From: JBLWXV01 sp048267245
GTDB taxonomy: Bacteria > Bdellovibrionota > Bacteriovoracia > Bacteriovoracales > Bacteriovoracaceae
NCBI GenBank assembly: GCA_048267245.1
Contig: JBLWXV010000001.1
Location: 806,001-870,000, forward strand
Direction of reading: 5' to 3'
Length of the DNA stretch: 64,000 nucleotides
The notes beneath the pieces are model-generated. The model had not been told where the DNA came from. It did no database searches and worked only from the letters and a program-made list of their open reading frames with translations. Shown in pieces: positions 17,036 to 25,985 of this stretch (within the stretch, counting starts at the first letter, position 1; each line of letters opens with the position of its first letter). The translations under genes were made by a program, and so were the position numbers.

Positions 17036-18523
17036 TTAGTTCAAGCGTGAAGTAAAGACTTTCACATCGGCGCTGTCGGCAAGTTTTTGAACGAGATCTT
17101 GTCTCATTTTATTGCCAAGAATGCGTGAGAGGTTCTCTCTCTCTGCGGCCGGGTTAACTTCAGGTGGATTCTTGGTTTTAAAAGTTCCCACAAGAAGGAC
17201 TTCTGAAGGCTTGTCAAAAACGTATGTTTTATTTTGCTCAAGACCGTTTTCAAAAATCTCTTCTGACTCTTTAGCATTGAGAGAAATTTCACCACCTGAG
17301 CCATCAAGGCGATTAATAGTGGCGTCCATTTTAAGTGTGAAGCCATACTTTGCTTCGAGTGCTTCAAGCTCGCGCTTTGAGCCGCTCTTTAGAGCTGCTT
17401 CAACTTGTGCTGTTAACTTTTGAATAAGTTCTTCGCGCTCACTCGTTTTAGAAGTTTGGATGAGCTCCTTGGCGAAGTCTTCACGGTAGTCATTGAGATC
17501 AGCCTCTTTGGCTTCTTTCTTATTGAGCACGTAGATGATGTGATAGCCAAAGTCTGTCTTAATTGGCTCAGAGATTGTCCCTGGCTTCATTGAGAAGGCG
17601 GCATTTTCAAAAGGAGGAACCATTGCGCCACGGCCAAACCAATTGAGGTAGCCGCCGTTTTCTTTGCCAGATGGATCTTCAGTGTACTTCTTAGCAAGGG
17701 CACTGAAGTTCTTAGTAGTCACTTCTTTTTTAATTTGGGCGATTTTCTCGGCCACTTCTTTTTCATTTTTCTCATCAGTTCTTAGAAGAATGTGACGCGC
17801 TTCAACCTGCTCTGGTTGATCGAGGGCCGCCTTTCTGTCTTTGAACATATCGGCGATGCGATTGGCGTTATTTTCTTTAGCGAGGTAGGCGCTAATTTCT
17901 TCTTTGCTCACAGGAATGTGCTTTTCAAGAGAGCTCTTAGTGAGCTTGGCGAAGTTCACACCAATCACTTGGCCCTTATATTTGGCGATTTCTTGCATGA
18001 GTGAAGATGAAAGTGGCAGCTTGCCAATGAGCTCACCTGCGCGCTGACTCTTTAGGCCCGCGAGGATATCGGCCTCAAAGTCAGTGGGAGTAAGGCTATT
18101 GGCCGCGAGAACCGACTTATACTTTGTGATATCAAATTGTTCATTAGTAAGAAAGTAGGGCATGCGCGAGAGCTCGGCCTTGACTTCACTAACTGAGGGT
18201 TGAATTCCCATGTCTTCAGCAAGGGTAATCATCACTTTCTTTGTCACCAAGTTTCTAATGGCCTGTTGCTTGAGATTGAATTGCTCAATCTGCTTGCTAT
18301 TGAGAGGCTGGCCGCCGTTGTAAAACTGAGAAAAGAAGTTCAATTGTCTTTCAAACTCCATTTGGTACTCACGGGCCTTGATTGGCTCGCCATCAACAGT
18401 GGCAATTGTGTCTGGAGTTCCTTGCATGGTCTGAAACCCAGTGATCATAAACGAGACCACGATGAGACCGATGAGCAGGGTGACAAAAAGGTTAGAGGTA
18501 TTCTTTTGAAATGCAGAGGACAT
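17036..18523 (-). CDS. PpiD-like membrane-anchored peptidyl-prolyl isomerase (SurA N-domain + parvulin)
   Basis: The 495-residue periplasmic folding factor has one N-terminal membrane segment (about 12-32), a SurA-like chaperone domain (about 35-225, with T-V-D-G-E-P-I-K and F-D-x-x-x-Y motifs), then a parvulin domain (about 240-345: A-R-H-I-L-L-R, F-S-A-L-A-K-K-Y-T-E-D-P, G-G-Y-L-N-W-F-G-R-G, G-Y-H-I-I-Y). This matches PpiD, which sits at the Sec translocon exit and helps outer membrane proteins. It is divergent from mreC with a 69-base gap. Confidence 0.9.
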   Translation of the reverse strand: MSSAFQKNTSNLFVTLLIGLIVVSFMITGFQTMQGTPDTIATVDGEPIKAREYQMEFERQLNFFSQFYNGGQPLNSKQIEQFNLKQQAIRNLVTKKVMITLAEDMGIQPSVSEVKAELSRMPYFLTNEQFDITKYKSVLAANSLTPTDFEADILAGLKSQRAGELIGKLPLSSSLMQEIAKYKGQVIGVNFAKLTKSSLEKHIPVSKEEISAYLAKENNANRIADMFKDRKAALDQPEQVEARHILLRTDEKNEKEVAEKIAQIKKEVTTKNFSALAKKYTEDPSGKENGGYLNWFGRGAMVPPFENAAFSMKPGTISEPIKTDFGYHIIYVLNKKEAKEADLNDYREDFAKELIQTSKTSEREELIQKLTAQVEAALKSGSKRELEALEAKYGFTLKMDATINRLDGSGGEISLNAKESEEIFENGLEQNKTYVFDKPSEVLLVGTFKTKNPPEVNPAAERENLSRILGNKMRQDLVQKLADSADVKVFTSRLN

Positions 18524-18592
18524 GACCCTTCCTTGGTAAAACTTGGAAAATGAATGCTATTATCCTTCCCGTACCTTCACAAGTAAAGATTC

Positions 18593-19543
18593 TTGGCAGT
18601 TTCACGGGCATGGTTTAAGCTTAAAAAGCCAGTTTTTTACCGACAGGGATGTCCAAATTTGAAACTTTCTGAGTCTGGAAGTCAGAGATTAAAAATCGCC
18701 GTCAATCTTGTCGTCTTAGCCGCCGCTTTCTATGGCGTGTCAAGACGCTCTTTTGTGCTGCGCGAGAGCTCCTCGTTTGAGCGCGCCATGATTGATTTCT
18801 TGGTGGCTCCGCTGCAACAAGGCGTGAGCACCGTGCACGGTCAATTCTCTGATCTCATCGATCACTATGTCTTTAACGTGGGCGCGAGCAAGGAAAATTC
18901 CGAACTCAAGCGCACACTAGCTGAACTCAACGAGCGCGTCTTTAGCTTGGGAGAAGTCGAGCGCGAGAACGAGCGCCTAAAATCTCTGCTCGCTTTTGGC
19001 GGACCTGAAGAGAGCAAGCGCATTCTCGCCCAAATTGTCTCTTATGATGGCAGTAGCGACTTTCGCGTACTGCGCATTAACAAGGGTTCGAGTGACGGCA
19101 TCAAGTTGCAGTCAACTGTGGTTACTGCCGACGGCGTCGTGGGCTATATCTACCGACTCACAAAGCACTTTGCCGATATTCTCACTATCATTGATACCAA
19201 TAATCGCGTGGACGTGTTGATTCAGCGCACGCGCTCACATGGAATTCTTGAGGGGCACAGAGAGAGCCGCTGCTTGATGAAGTATGTGGCCCAGGCCGAT
19301 CCCATTATTCTTGGAGACGAGGTGATCACCAGTGGACTTGGCAACGTCTATCCCAAGGGGCTTAGGGTGGGAACTGTCTCTCGCATTGAGCGCGAGAGTT
19401 ATGGGATTACTCAGAAAATTGAAGTGACTCCTGCGGTCGATTTTACAACATTAGAAGAAGTCGTTGTGCTCACAAATGAGTCGGGTGGCATGAGGCGCCT
19501 AGAGTGGGAAGCCCTCGATAGCTCGGATGGAGATGACAAGTAA
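18593..19543 (+). CDS. mreC: rod shape-determining protein MreC
   Basis: MreC is the periplasmic scaffold that links MreB filaments to PBP2 in the elongasome. The protein has a membrane segment near residues 37-55, a coiled coil (about 95-130 with E-R-E-N-E-R-L-K-S-L-L), and the two beta-barrel domain (R-I-N-K-G-S-S-D-G-I, V-V-T-A-D-G-V-V-G-Y-I). The start is uncertain: the frame opens with TTG at 18593 and there is no ATG before the membrane segment. The next gene starts inside the stop codon (TAATG). Confidence 0.92.
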   Translation: MAVSRAWFKLKKPVFYRQGCPNLKLSESGSQRLKIAVNLVVLAAAFYGVSRRSFVLRESSSFERAMIDFLVAPLQQGVSTVHGQFSDLIDHYVFNVGASKENSELKRTLAELNERVFSLGEVERENERLKSLLAFGGPEESKRILAQIVSYDGSSDFRVLRINKGSSDGIKLQSTVVTADGVVGYIYRLTKHFADILTIIDTNNRVDVLIQRTRSHGILEGHRESRCLMKYVAQADPIILGDEVITSGLGNVYPKGLRVGTVSRIERESYGITQKIEVTPAVDFTTLEEVVVLTNESGGMRRLEWEALDSSDGDDK

Positions 19544-20076
19544 TGAAATCAGACTTTCGAAGCCTAATCCTGCCCCTGATCCTCACCCTCCTCATGTTGT
19601 GTGTGCTCGAGATCTTTGCCACTGCCTTTTTGCCGGTGGTGGGACTGCGCAAGTACATCATCCCTTTTAATATCCTGATTATCCTCTATCTTGGCTTTAA
19701 GCTTGAGAGTCCATACATTGCAATTCTCATTTTACTCATCGAGTACTTTCACTCCTTCTTTTCAATTGAAGGCTGGGAATTTGGCACCATCGCCGGAGTG
19801 TTAATCTGTATTTTGACTTCCTACCTGAGGGACATCCTTCACTTTTCAAGTGCAGGGATGACCATGTTGGTGACTCAGATCTTTCAAGGAGTGTGGTTTC
19901 TCATTGTGAGCGCGATTATGTATATCCGCCTCGATAATATGGACTACATCGTCAGCAAGTTTTGGCGCTTTATCCCCGAGAGCTTACTAATCAGTTTGCT
20001 TGCTCCATTTTTCTTTTCCATCCTCGATCGCATTTGGTCGGGTGGAGAAAGTGGTATGCTGGGAGATGAGGTCTAG
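19543..20076 (+). CDS. mreD: rod shape-determining protein MreD
   Basis: MreD is an integral membrane partner of MreC. The 177-residue protein has five to six hydrophobic segments and the usual length. Sequence identity in this family is weak, so the call rests on topology plus its position between mreC and the PBP2 gene, with a TAATG overlap to mreC and a 2-base gap to mrdA. Confidence 0.9.
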   Translation: MKSDFRSLILPLILTLLMLCVLEIFATAFLPVVGLRKYIIPFNILIILYLGFKLESPYIAILILLIEYFHSFFSIEGWEFGTIAGVLICILTSYLRDILHFSSAGMTMLVTQIFQGVWFLIVSAIMYIRLDNMDYIVSKFWRFIPESLLISLLAPFFFSILDRIWSGGESGMLGDEV

Positions 20077-20078
20077 GG

Positions 20079-22076
20079 ATGTTTGGAGAAGACGATCTCG
20101 TCAAATCTCATAAGGCCCGCGGTGATTTAATTTTTCACATTATCGTCGTGGCCTTCTTGATGCTCGTTGCACGCCTTTGGTATCTCCAGGTCGTGATGGG
20201 CGATCAATTGTGGAAATTCTCCCTTGAGAATCGCCTGCGAAAAGAGATTGTGCGCGCTCCGCGCGGGATGATCTTTAGTCGCAATAATCAACTACTCACT
20301 CATAATACTTCGCGCTTTGATGCGATTATTATTCCTCAGTACTTAAAGAATAAGAACGAGACGCTCGATAAACTCGCAGAAGTTCTAGAGATGGAGCGTG
20401 AGAGTATCGACAAGGTTTTAAAGCGCAATGCTGGACAGGCTTCATATCTCCCAGTGGTCATTAAAAAGAATATCTCTCAAAGAGAACTCGCAATCATAGA
20501 AACAGAAAACGCCAAAATGCCCGGCGTTGTTGTCGATACCTTTATCTCGCGCGAATACACTGATGGAGAGGTTGGGGCGCACTTACTGGGCTACATCGGG
20601 GAAATTTCCCAGACGCAACTTCCGCGCTATCAAAAGCGAGATAATTACGACTACAAGCTTGGCGACTTTATCGGCCAGGCGGGTATTGAAGAGAAATTTG
20701 ACAATTACCTACGCGGTGAAGACGGCTATGAATTCATGGAAGTTGATGCACGCGGTAGAATGAAGAGACATATTAGTTCTAATGATCTCTTTGCAGGAAT
20801 TCAAAACAAGCCCGCCGTTTCAGGAAATAATATTCGTCTGACGATCGATCGCGATCTACAGCTGGCCGCCTACAATGCCTTAGAGGGGAGAGTTGGAAGT
20901 GCGGTGGCGGTTGACGTGAACACGGGTGAGATTCTCGCCATGGTCAATCGCCCAAGCTTTGATCCAACTCGCTTTAGTAAGGGAATTACCCCCGAATATT
21001 GGGCAACTCTCACTGGCGATAACCGCAACCCTCTTCTTGATCGAAGTATTCAAGAGCACTATTCACCGGGATCTACTTTTAAAACTTTTACGGCAATTGC
21101 CGCACTAGAAGAGAAAATTGTTACCGCCGATGAGCAGGTGATGTGCGGGCCAACGTTTAGACTTGGGCGCAGAGTTTATCACGACTGGAAAAAGAATGGT
21201 CACGGACTCACGGATGTCTATAAATCTCTAGGCCACTCTGTGGACGTTTACTTTTATAAAATTGGAACAGAGTTAGATATTGATAAGCTTGCCGAATATG
21301 CCAGATCCTTTGGCTTTGGCTCTAAAACTGAAGTGACTCTGCCACGCGAGATTCCGGGTCTTATTCCAACTAAAGAGTGGAAAAAGAAACGCTTTGGAGA
21401 AGAGTGGCAATTAGGTGAGACGCTCTCTTGTGTGATTGGTCAGTCCTACGTCCTCTCAACTCCCATTCAGCTTGCAATGGCCTACGCTGCAATTGCTAAC
21501 GGTGGAAAGCTCTACCGACCACACCTGGTAAAAGAGATTTTTTCTAACTCCGGTGAAATCGTAAAACGATTTGAGCCTGAACTCGTTGGACAGGCCAAGG
21601 TGAGCGAACCCACACTCAAGGCCATTCGCCGTGGCCTCTATGAAGTTGTCAATAAGCGCGGTGGAACTGCCTGGTGGTACCGCGGTCGCGGCACACGCAT
21701 GGCCGGAAAAACGGGAACGGCACAAGTTCGCTCGATGACTAAGAAGGAGCTCTTTTCTCGCTGCGAAGACATGCCCTATGAGTCTCGCCACCACGGTGTC
21801 TTTGTGGGCTTTGCTCCCTACGACAAGCCCGAGATTGCAGTTGCTGCAGTCGTTGAACACGGCTGCCATGGTTCAAGTGCCGGTGTTCCGGTGGCCAGAG
21901 AAGTGATAACGACTTACATGAAGAAATACCGCGAAGAAGATTATAAGAAGTACCTCGACGAAGATATTAAAGAGTATCGTGAAATTTTGCGCAAAGAGCG
22001 CGAAGCTAAGGAGCGAGCAGAAGCTGCTGCCGCTAGCGAAGGCGACACTCCGGCCCCAACGGATGAGGACGAATAA
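20079..22076 (+). CDS. mrdA: penicillin-binding protein 2 (peptidoglycan transpeptidase)
   Basis: PBP2 cross-links new peptidoglycan during cell elongation. The 665-residue protein has an N-terminal membrane anchor (about 16-35), the dimerisation domain with A-P-R-G-M-I, and a transpeptidase domain with S-P-G-S-T-F-K (active Ser at about 332), S-V-D (second motif, about 388) and K-T-G-T-A-Q (about 544). A charged, Lys/Glu-rich tail of about 60 residues after the catalytic domain is unusual. It is followed by rodA after 9 bases. Confidence 0.96.
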   Translation: MFGEDDLVKSHKARGDLIFHIIVVAFLMLVARLWYLQVVMGDQLWKFSLENRLRKEIVRAPRGMIFSRNNQLLTHNTSRFDAIIIPQYLKNKNETLDKLAEVLEMERESIDKVLKRNAGQASYLPVVIKKNISQRELAIIETENAKMPGVVVDTFISREYTDGEVGAHLLGYIGEISQTQLPRYQKRDNYDYKLGDFIGQAGIEEKFDNYLRGEDGYEFMEVDARGRMKRHISSNDLFAGIQNKPAVSGNNIRLTIDRDLQLAAYNALEGRVGSAVAVDVNTGEILAMVNRPSFDPTRFSKGITPEYWATLTGDNRNPLLDRSIQEHYSPGSTFKTFTAIAALEEKIVTADEQVMCGPTFRLGRRVYHDWKKNGHGLTDVYKSLGHSVDVYFYKIGTELDIDKLAEYARSFGFGSKTEVTLPREIPGLIPTKEWKKKRFGEEWQLGETLSCVIGQSYVLSTPIQLAMAYAAIANGGKLYRPHLVKEIFSNSGEIVKRFEPELVGQAKVSEPTLKAIRRGLYEVVNKRGGTAWWYRGRGTRMAGKTGTAQVRSMTKKELFSRCEDMPYESRHHGVFVGFAPYDKPEIAVAAVVEHGCHGSSAGVPVAREVITTYMKKYREEDYKKYLDEDIKEYREILRKEREAKERAEAAAASEGDTPAPTDEDE

Positions 22077-22085
22077 AGGTTAACT

Positions 22086-23198
22086 ATGGATTGGTCACAA
22101 TTTATCCAGAACCTAAAGAAGTATGACTACTATTTCTTTGGAATTACTCTGGCCATCTTTATCATGGGGATTTTCAATCTCTATTCGGCCACTCACGCCT
22201 CCTCGTCAACGAGCATGGCCGATCTCTATAAGACCCAAATCGGTTACTACTTTCTCTCACTCCTCTTAGGAGTAGGTGTCTCTTTTATTCAGCCAAAAAC
22301 AATTTTTCGCTACAGCTATGTGGTTTACTTCTTTTGTCTCGTTGCTCTGGTGGCTGTACTCGTGTTTGGAGACATTGGGATGGGAGCGAGAAGATGGATT
22401 GCTATTGGCAATATCAGAATTCAGCCCTCTGAGATTACCAAGATTATTGTAACTCTAGCGCTAGGGCGTTGGTTTGCTGGCCATGACCCCGATCGCGAGC
22501 TTGGACTTAAAGAATTAATAGTTCCCTTTTTGATTGCCCTAGTGCCGGCGTTGCTCATTATCGTGGAGCCAGATCTTGGGACAGGACTTCTCATTCTTTT
22601 GATTTTCTTTGTGATGGCCTTCTATCGCAAGCTCAAGTGGCGCACCATCTTTATTCTTGGCATCGTTGGCATTATCTCAAGTGGGGTGATGTATAAGTTT
22701 GGACTTCGTGAATATCAAAGAAAGCGCGTCCTCACCTTTATTGATCCGGGTCGAGATGCAAAGGGCTCGGGCTATAATGCTATTCAGTCTAAGATCGCCA
22801 TTGGCTCTGGAAGAATGCTAGGTAAGGGTTACAAGAAATCCTCGCAGGCCTCGCTCAACTATCTCCCTGAAAATCACACTGACTTTGTGTTTTCAATCTT
22901 TAACGAAGAGCACGGACTCTTTGGATCTCTCTTCTTAATAAGTCTCTACCTAATTCTCTTTCATCGCTTCATCTGGCTCGCAAGTTCGGTGCCGCGAATG
23001 TTTGACTCGGTGGTCGCCATCGGGCTCATGTCGATATTTTTCTGGCACACATTTGTGAATATGGGCATGGTGATGGGAATGTTACCCATTGTGGGGTTGC
23101 CGCTCCCTTATATGTCCTATGGGGGATCGAGTCTCCTGACCTTTGGGTTGTGTTGTGGGGTAGCGACCTCATTTTCCAACGCTCGAAATCTCTTCTAA
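22086..23198 (+). CDS. rodA: SEDS glycosyltransferase RodA
   Basis: RodA polymerises peptidoglycan glycan strands together with PBP2. The 370-residue protein has about ten membrane helices and family motifs: G-A-R-R-W-I near 99, Q-P-S-E-I-T-K, E-P-D-L-G-T, the E-N-H-T-D-F-V-F-S segment near 258, and the final L-P-L-P-Y-M-S-Y-G-G-S-S-L-L. All landmarks of a functional SEDS protein are there. It completes mreC-mreD-mrdA-rodA. Confidence 0.96.
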   Translation: MDWSQFIQNLKKYDYYFFGITLAIFIMGIFNLYSATHASSSTSMADLYKTQIGYYFLSLLLGVGVSFIQPKTIFRYSYVVYFFCLVALVAVLVFGDIGMGARRWIAIGNIRIQPSEITKIIVTLALGRWFAGHDPDRELGLKELIVPFLIALVPALLIIVEPDLGTGLLILLIFFVMAFYRKLKWRTIFILGIVGIISSGVMYKFGLREYQRKRVLTFIDPGRDAKGSGYNAIQSKIAIGSGRMLGKGYKKSSQASLNYLPENHTDFVFSIFNEEHGLFGSLFLISLYLILFHRFIWLASSVPRMFDSVVAIGLMSIFFWHTFVNMGMVMGMLPIVGLPLPYMSYGGSSLLTFGLCCGVATSFSNARNLF

Positions 23199-23257
23199 TT
23201 TTTGGCGCGCTTTTTGTACTCTTAGAAGGTGAGTTCTTACTTTTTAAGGGGTTTTAA

Positions 23258-23509
23258 ATGCTTAAGCGTACAAAATTGTCTCTTCTTTTGACGGCCGTGA
23301 CCTTACTGAGCGCTCCCGGTGCCCACGCCTTTGAAAACCTCTTGATTCCCGCAACCAATACCTTTGATGCCGTGAGGCAGGAACTCTGGTTGGGTGGTGT
23401 AGCGCGCGATCTTCCCGCGCAGGAAGAGGCCCAAAATGTGAGTGCGGCCAGCGTGGAAATGCCTGAAGAAGTGACTTTGGGCCTAGAAAAATGGGAATCT
23501 TCGCTTTAG
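23258..23509 (+). CDS. small secreted protein of unknown function
   Basis: An 83-residue product with a clear signal peptide (1-24, ending A-H-A). The mature part is short, with R-Q-E-L-W-L-G-G near the middle and an acidic Glu-rich tail. Not recognised. It follows rodA after 59 bases and could be read through from it; a separate ribosome site is weak (AAGGGG before the ATG). Confidence 0.6.
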   Translation: MLKRTKLSLLLTAVTLLSAPGAHAFENLLIPATNTFDAVRQELWLGGVARDLPAQEEAQNVSAASVEMPEEVTLGLEKWESSL

Positions 23510-23523
23510 TACTAATTAAAGAC

Positions 23524-23552
23524 TTGACCCTTTGGCCCAAAGCAAGCATAGT
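23524..23552 (+). promoter_or_regulatory. candidate sigma-70 promoter with an inverted repeat in the spacer, upstream of the marR-type gene
   Basis: TTGACC (23524-23529) and CATAGT (23547-23552) are 17 bases apart, the ideal spacing. The spacer holds CTTTGG-C-CCAAAG (23530-23542), a perfect 6-bp inverted repeat about a single base. The TTG start of the MarR-type regulator lies 33 bases downstream. A repressor bound there would block the polymerase. Computed by eye; no experimental support. Confidence 0.5.
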
Positions 23553-23584
23553 CTGATGACTGTACTAATTGAGGAACGCCATCT

Positions 23585-24025
23585 TTGAAGACGATTTCGA
23601 CAATTGGTAGCTTGCTTAAGCGCATCTACCGCCATTACAGCAATGAACTCCTTCGCGGGCTACAAAATCGTGGCTTTACAGACCTGCGTCCAAGCTTTCT
23701 TGAAGTCTTAATTGTGATTTGTGAGAAAGAGGGAGCATCTATCAAGGAGATTGGTCTTGAGTGTGGTCTCAAGAAGCAGACCATGACCAGCCACCTCAAC
23801 GAGCTTGAAAAGCGCGAGTATATTACTCGCAAAATTAATCCCAAAGATAAGCGCGAACAAAATATTCACCTCACCCAAATGGGGGAGAAGTTTAAGCTCG
23901 CCCTCATGGAAACTTTGGAAGAAGTGGAAGCCGTCTATACTTCAAAAGTTGGAGCGGTGGAGCTTGAGCGCACACAGTTTGTTCTTAAAAATCTCATGAA
24001 GCAAGTGATCGGCGAAGAGATTTAA
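23585..24025 (+). CDS. MarR-family transcription regulator
   Basis: A 146-residue winged-helix regulator. The helix-turn-helix lies at about 52-80 (A-S-I-K-E-I-G-L-E-C-G-L-K-K-Q-T-M-T-S-H-L-N-E-L-E) followed by the wing (K-R-E-Y-I-T-R-K-I-N-P-K-D-K-R) with the D-x-R motif typical of MarR proteins. Start TTG at 23585 is supported by GAGGAA at 23571-23576. The inverted repeat in the promoter just upstream suggests autoregulation. The ligand and target genes are unknown. Confidence 0.88.
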   Translation: MKTISTIGSLLKRIYRHYSNELLRGLQNRGFTDLRPSFLEVLIVICEKEGASIKEIGLECGLKKQTMTSHLNELEKREYITRKINPKDKREQNIHLTQMGEKFKLALMETLEEVEAVYTSKVGAVELERTQFVLKNLMKQVIGEEI

Positions 24026-24137
24026 TCTCTTGTTTACGATCTGTCCTAAACTATCAAATTAAAATTCACTCCTAGTTAATTTTCCATCGATACAGCGAGC
24101 GAGCAGGGTGCTGGAGTAATCTTCAAAAAAGGAGATT

Positions 24138-24497
24138 ATGATGAAAATGTTTAAATTATTTATTGGGCTATCTCTCATTTTGAGCGGCCAGGTCATGGCC
24201 AAGAATTACTGCCAACATTATTCGCCCGAGAGCATAGAGGAAATGTTCTGCGATGGTGAGAGTCTAGAGATGCTCGAGTTTATATCAGAAAATTGTAAGG
24301 AAGTTGCTGATCGAGCGAAGATTGCAGCCGAGGAATTAAGTGAAATTATTGATCAGGCCAAAACTCATGAAGAAAGAATGGTACTGAGATTTGCTTCGAT
24401 CGATTTGAGCACAAAGGCTTCTCGAGCTTATTCAGTGAGCACTAGGTTATCTCTTTTGAAGATTGCAAAGAGTACAGGGACGTTGGATTGTCGCTAA
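24138..24497 (+). CDS. small secreted protein with paired cysteines, unknown function
   Basis: A 119-residue protein with a signal peptide (1-21, ending V-M-A). The mature part starts K-N-Y-C-Q-H-Y and has three further Cys (near 37, 53 and 118) and a helical, Glu/Ala-rich body. Likely periplasmic with disulfides. Two ATGs in a row (24138, 24141) follow AAGGAG; the second has better spacing. Not recognised in any family. It ends 3 bases before the convergent rhodanese-like gene. Confidence 0.65.
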   Translation: MMKMFKLFIGLSLILSGQVMAKNYCQHYSPESIEEMFCDGESLEMLEFISENCKEVADRAKIAAEELSEIIDQAKTHEERMVLRFASIDLSTKASRAYSVSTRLSLLKIAKSTGTLDCR

Positions 24498-24500
24498 TCC

Positions 24501-25019
24501 CTATGCAGTTTTAAAAGCACTAGCCAGCTCTGCCACTTCAGCGCGTCCTGGCCAAAACTCATATCCGCCAGAGATATTATTCATGTTAAAGAAGCCTCTC
24601 TTTACCATGAGTTCGCAAGCAGCAATGGAGCGCACACCCTTTTCACTAATGACTAGGATAGGTGTCGTTTTATTGGTGATTTCGGCGTAGCGAACAGAGA
24701 GCTCCTCTAAGGGGATTTTCACAACGCTATCAAGAGCAATTGGCGCCTTATATTCTTTGGCACTCACGTCGAGCACCATGAAGTCTAGATCGACGTTTGA
24801 GTAGAGCTCGTAGGCCCTCTGGGGCGAGAGATCATTATAGGGACTTCCAAGCAATACCATCGAATCATCGAGAGGTTCATTATTTTTAATGCGAATCAGG
24901 TGGTTGCGAGAGAGAGCGATGGAGAAATCGAGTTTTTCATCAATGCGAGCAATATTCTTTTCAATGTTGCTCAAGCGATTGTTAATAAAGTCGAGTAATT
25001 GAAATACCTTTAAATCCAT
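24501..25019 (-). CDS. rhodanese-like domain protein lacking the catalytic cysteine
   Basis: A 172-residue protein. An N-terminal coiled coil (about 8-32) is followed by a rhodanese fold (about 75-165), with D-V-S in place of D-V-R and the active loop S-E-K-G-V-R-S where active enzymes have C-x-x-G-x-R-S. The Cys to Ser change should abolish sulfur transfer, so it is probably a binding or sensing domain. The C-terminal G-G-Y-E-F-W-P-G segment matches the family (G-G-x-x-x-W). Convergent with the secreted protein at 24138. Confidence 0.8.
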   Translation of the reverse strand: MDLKVFQLLDFINNRLSNIEKNIARIDEKLDFSIALSRNHLIRIKNNEPLDDSMVLLGSPYNDLSPQRAYELYSNVDLDFMVLDVSAKEYKAPIALDSVVKIPLEELSVRYAEITNKTTPILVISEKGVRSIAACELMVKRGFFNMNNISGGYEFWPGRAEVAELASAFKTA

Positions 25020-25077
25020 GGTCTCCTCCAGCGCGCACTAATGCATGCGGTTCTAGTATACGAGACCATGCGTTAAG

Positions 25078-25980
25078 TTAGAACACCGGGTAAAAGGTAC
25101 CGAAGTGGATCTGTCCAGTAATGATGGTTGTCAGTAGGCAACTGGTAAAGAAGCTTCCGCCCTCGTTGATGCCAATGCCAACGTCAATGTCGCTCAATTC
25201 CTCACTACTTGTCCCCGCACGAAGCCCTTTGCTGCCAATTTGAAAGACCAAGGCGAGTCCACGCTTGAAGATGGGAAAGACAATGAGCGAGAGCAGGATT
25301 TTTAAAATAACCTGGGCTCCATACCAGCGAATATCACTTACTTCGTGGTTGAGAGCACTGGAGATAATAATCACCCAGCCCCAGAAAAATCCCAAGTAAG
25401 ACAGGGATAAACCAATATTTTTTTGAATCAGTAGTCTGTTAAAGGGCAGTGAGCTAAAGATCGTGTAGGACTTTGAGGCAAATCCAAGCAGAACTAATCC
25501 TAGCAACCAGAGAAAGAAGAAAATCACGATTGAGTCGTTAGAGACGTGGATGATTGTCCTCATAATATAGGCTACCCCAAGAGTTACTGTGCTTGAGACA
25601 AGTGAGTAGGCCATATTCTTGCGCTTGAGAATCTCATCTTGATATTCAAAATTGTAGAGGATGATCGAATCCATTATATAGAGTGCGCCAATATAGAGAA
25701 GGGCAGCGATGGTCGCTTGAATAAAGAAATCTGAGAGGGCGTAGAGAATGCCATCACTAATATAGAAGTAGAATTCACTGTAGATGAGCCCTAGGCCTAG
25801 TAGTCTTGTAATGAGGTGGAGAGTCTCTGGTCCATTCTTACTGGGGTGGAACTTTTTGAGAAAGTGTTGTTTTGCACTTGGGTGCAAGTAGGCGTGAATA
25901 TAGCGGTAGAAATAGAGAATCAAACAGATATAGAGACTGAAGACGATTCTCAAAATTAATTTATCAAATAACTCATTCAT
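25078..25980 (-). CDS. polytopic membrane protein, DUF350-like
   Basis: A 300-residue integral membrane protein with about seven to eight hydrophobic segments. It has a pattern seen in DUF350 proteins: charged K-(R/K)-x-N followed by a hydrophobic helix, repeated (near 125, 188 and again near 275 with I-G-I-N-E-G-G-S-F-F). The homology call is tentative. It is downstream of 25986 with a 5-base gap, so the two are probably co-expressed. Confidence 0.6.
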   Translation of the reverse strand: MNELFDKLILRIVFSLYICLILYFYRYIHAYLHPSAKQHFLKKFHPSKNGPETLHLITRLLGLGLIYSEFYFYISDGILYALSDFFIQATIAALLYIGALYIMDSIILYNFEYQDEILKRKNMAYSLVSSTVTLGVAYIMRTIIHVSNDSIVIFFFLWLLGLVLLGFASKSYTIFSSLPFNRLLIQKNIGLSLSYLGFFWGWVIIISSALNHEVSDIRWYGAQVILKILLSLIVFPIFKRGLALVFQIGSKGLRAGTSSEELSDIDVGIGINEGGSFFTSCLLTTIITGQIHFGTFYPVF

Positions 25981-25985
25981 GCCAT

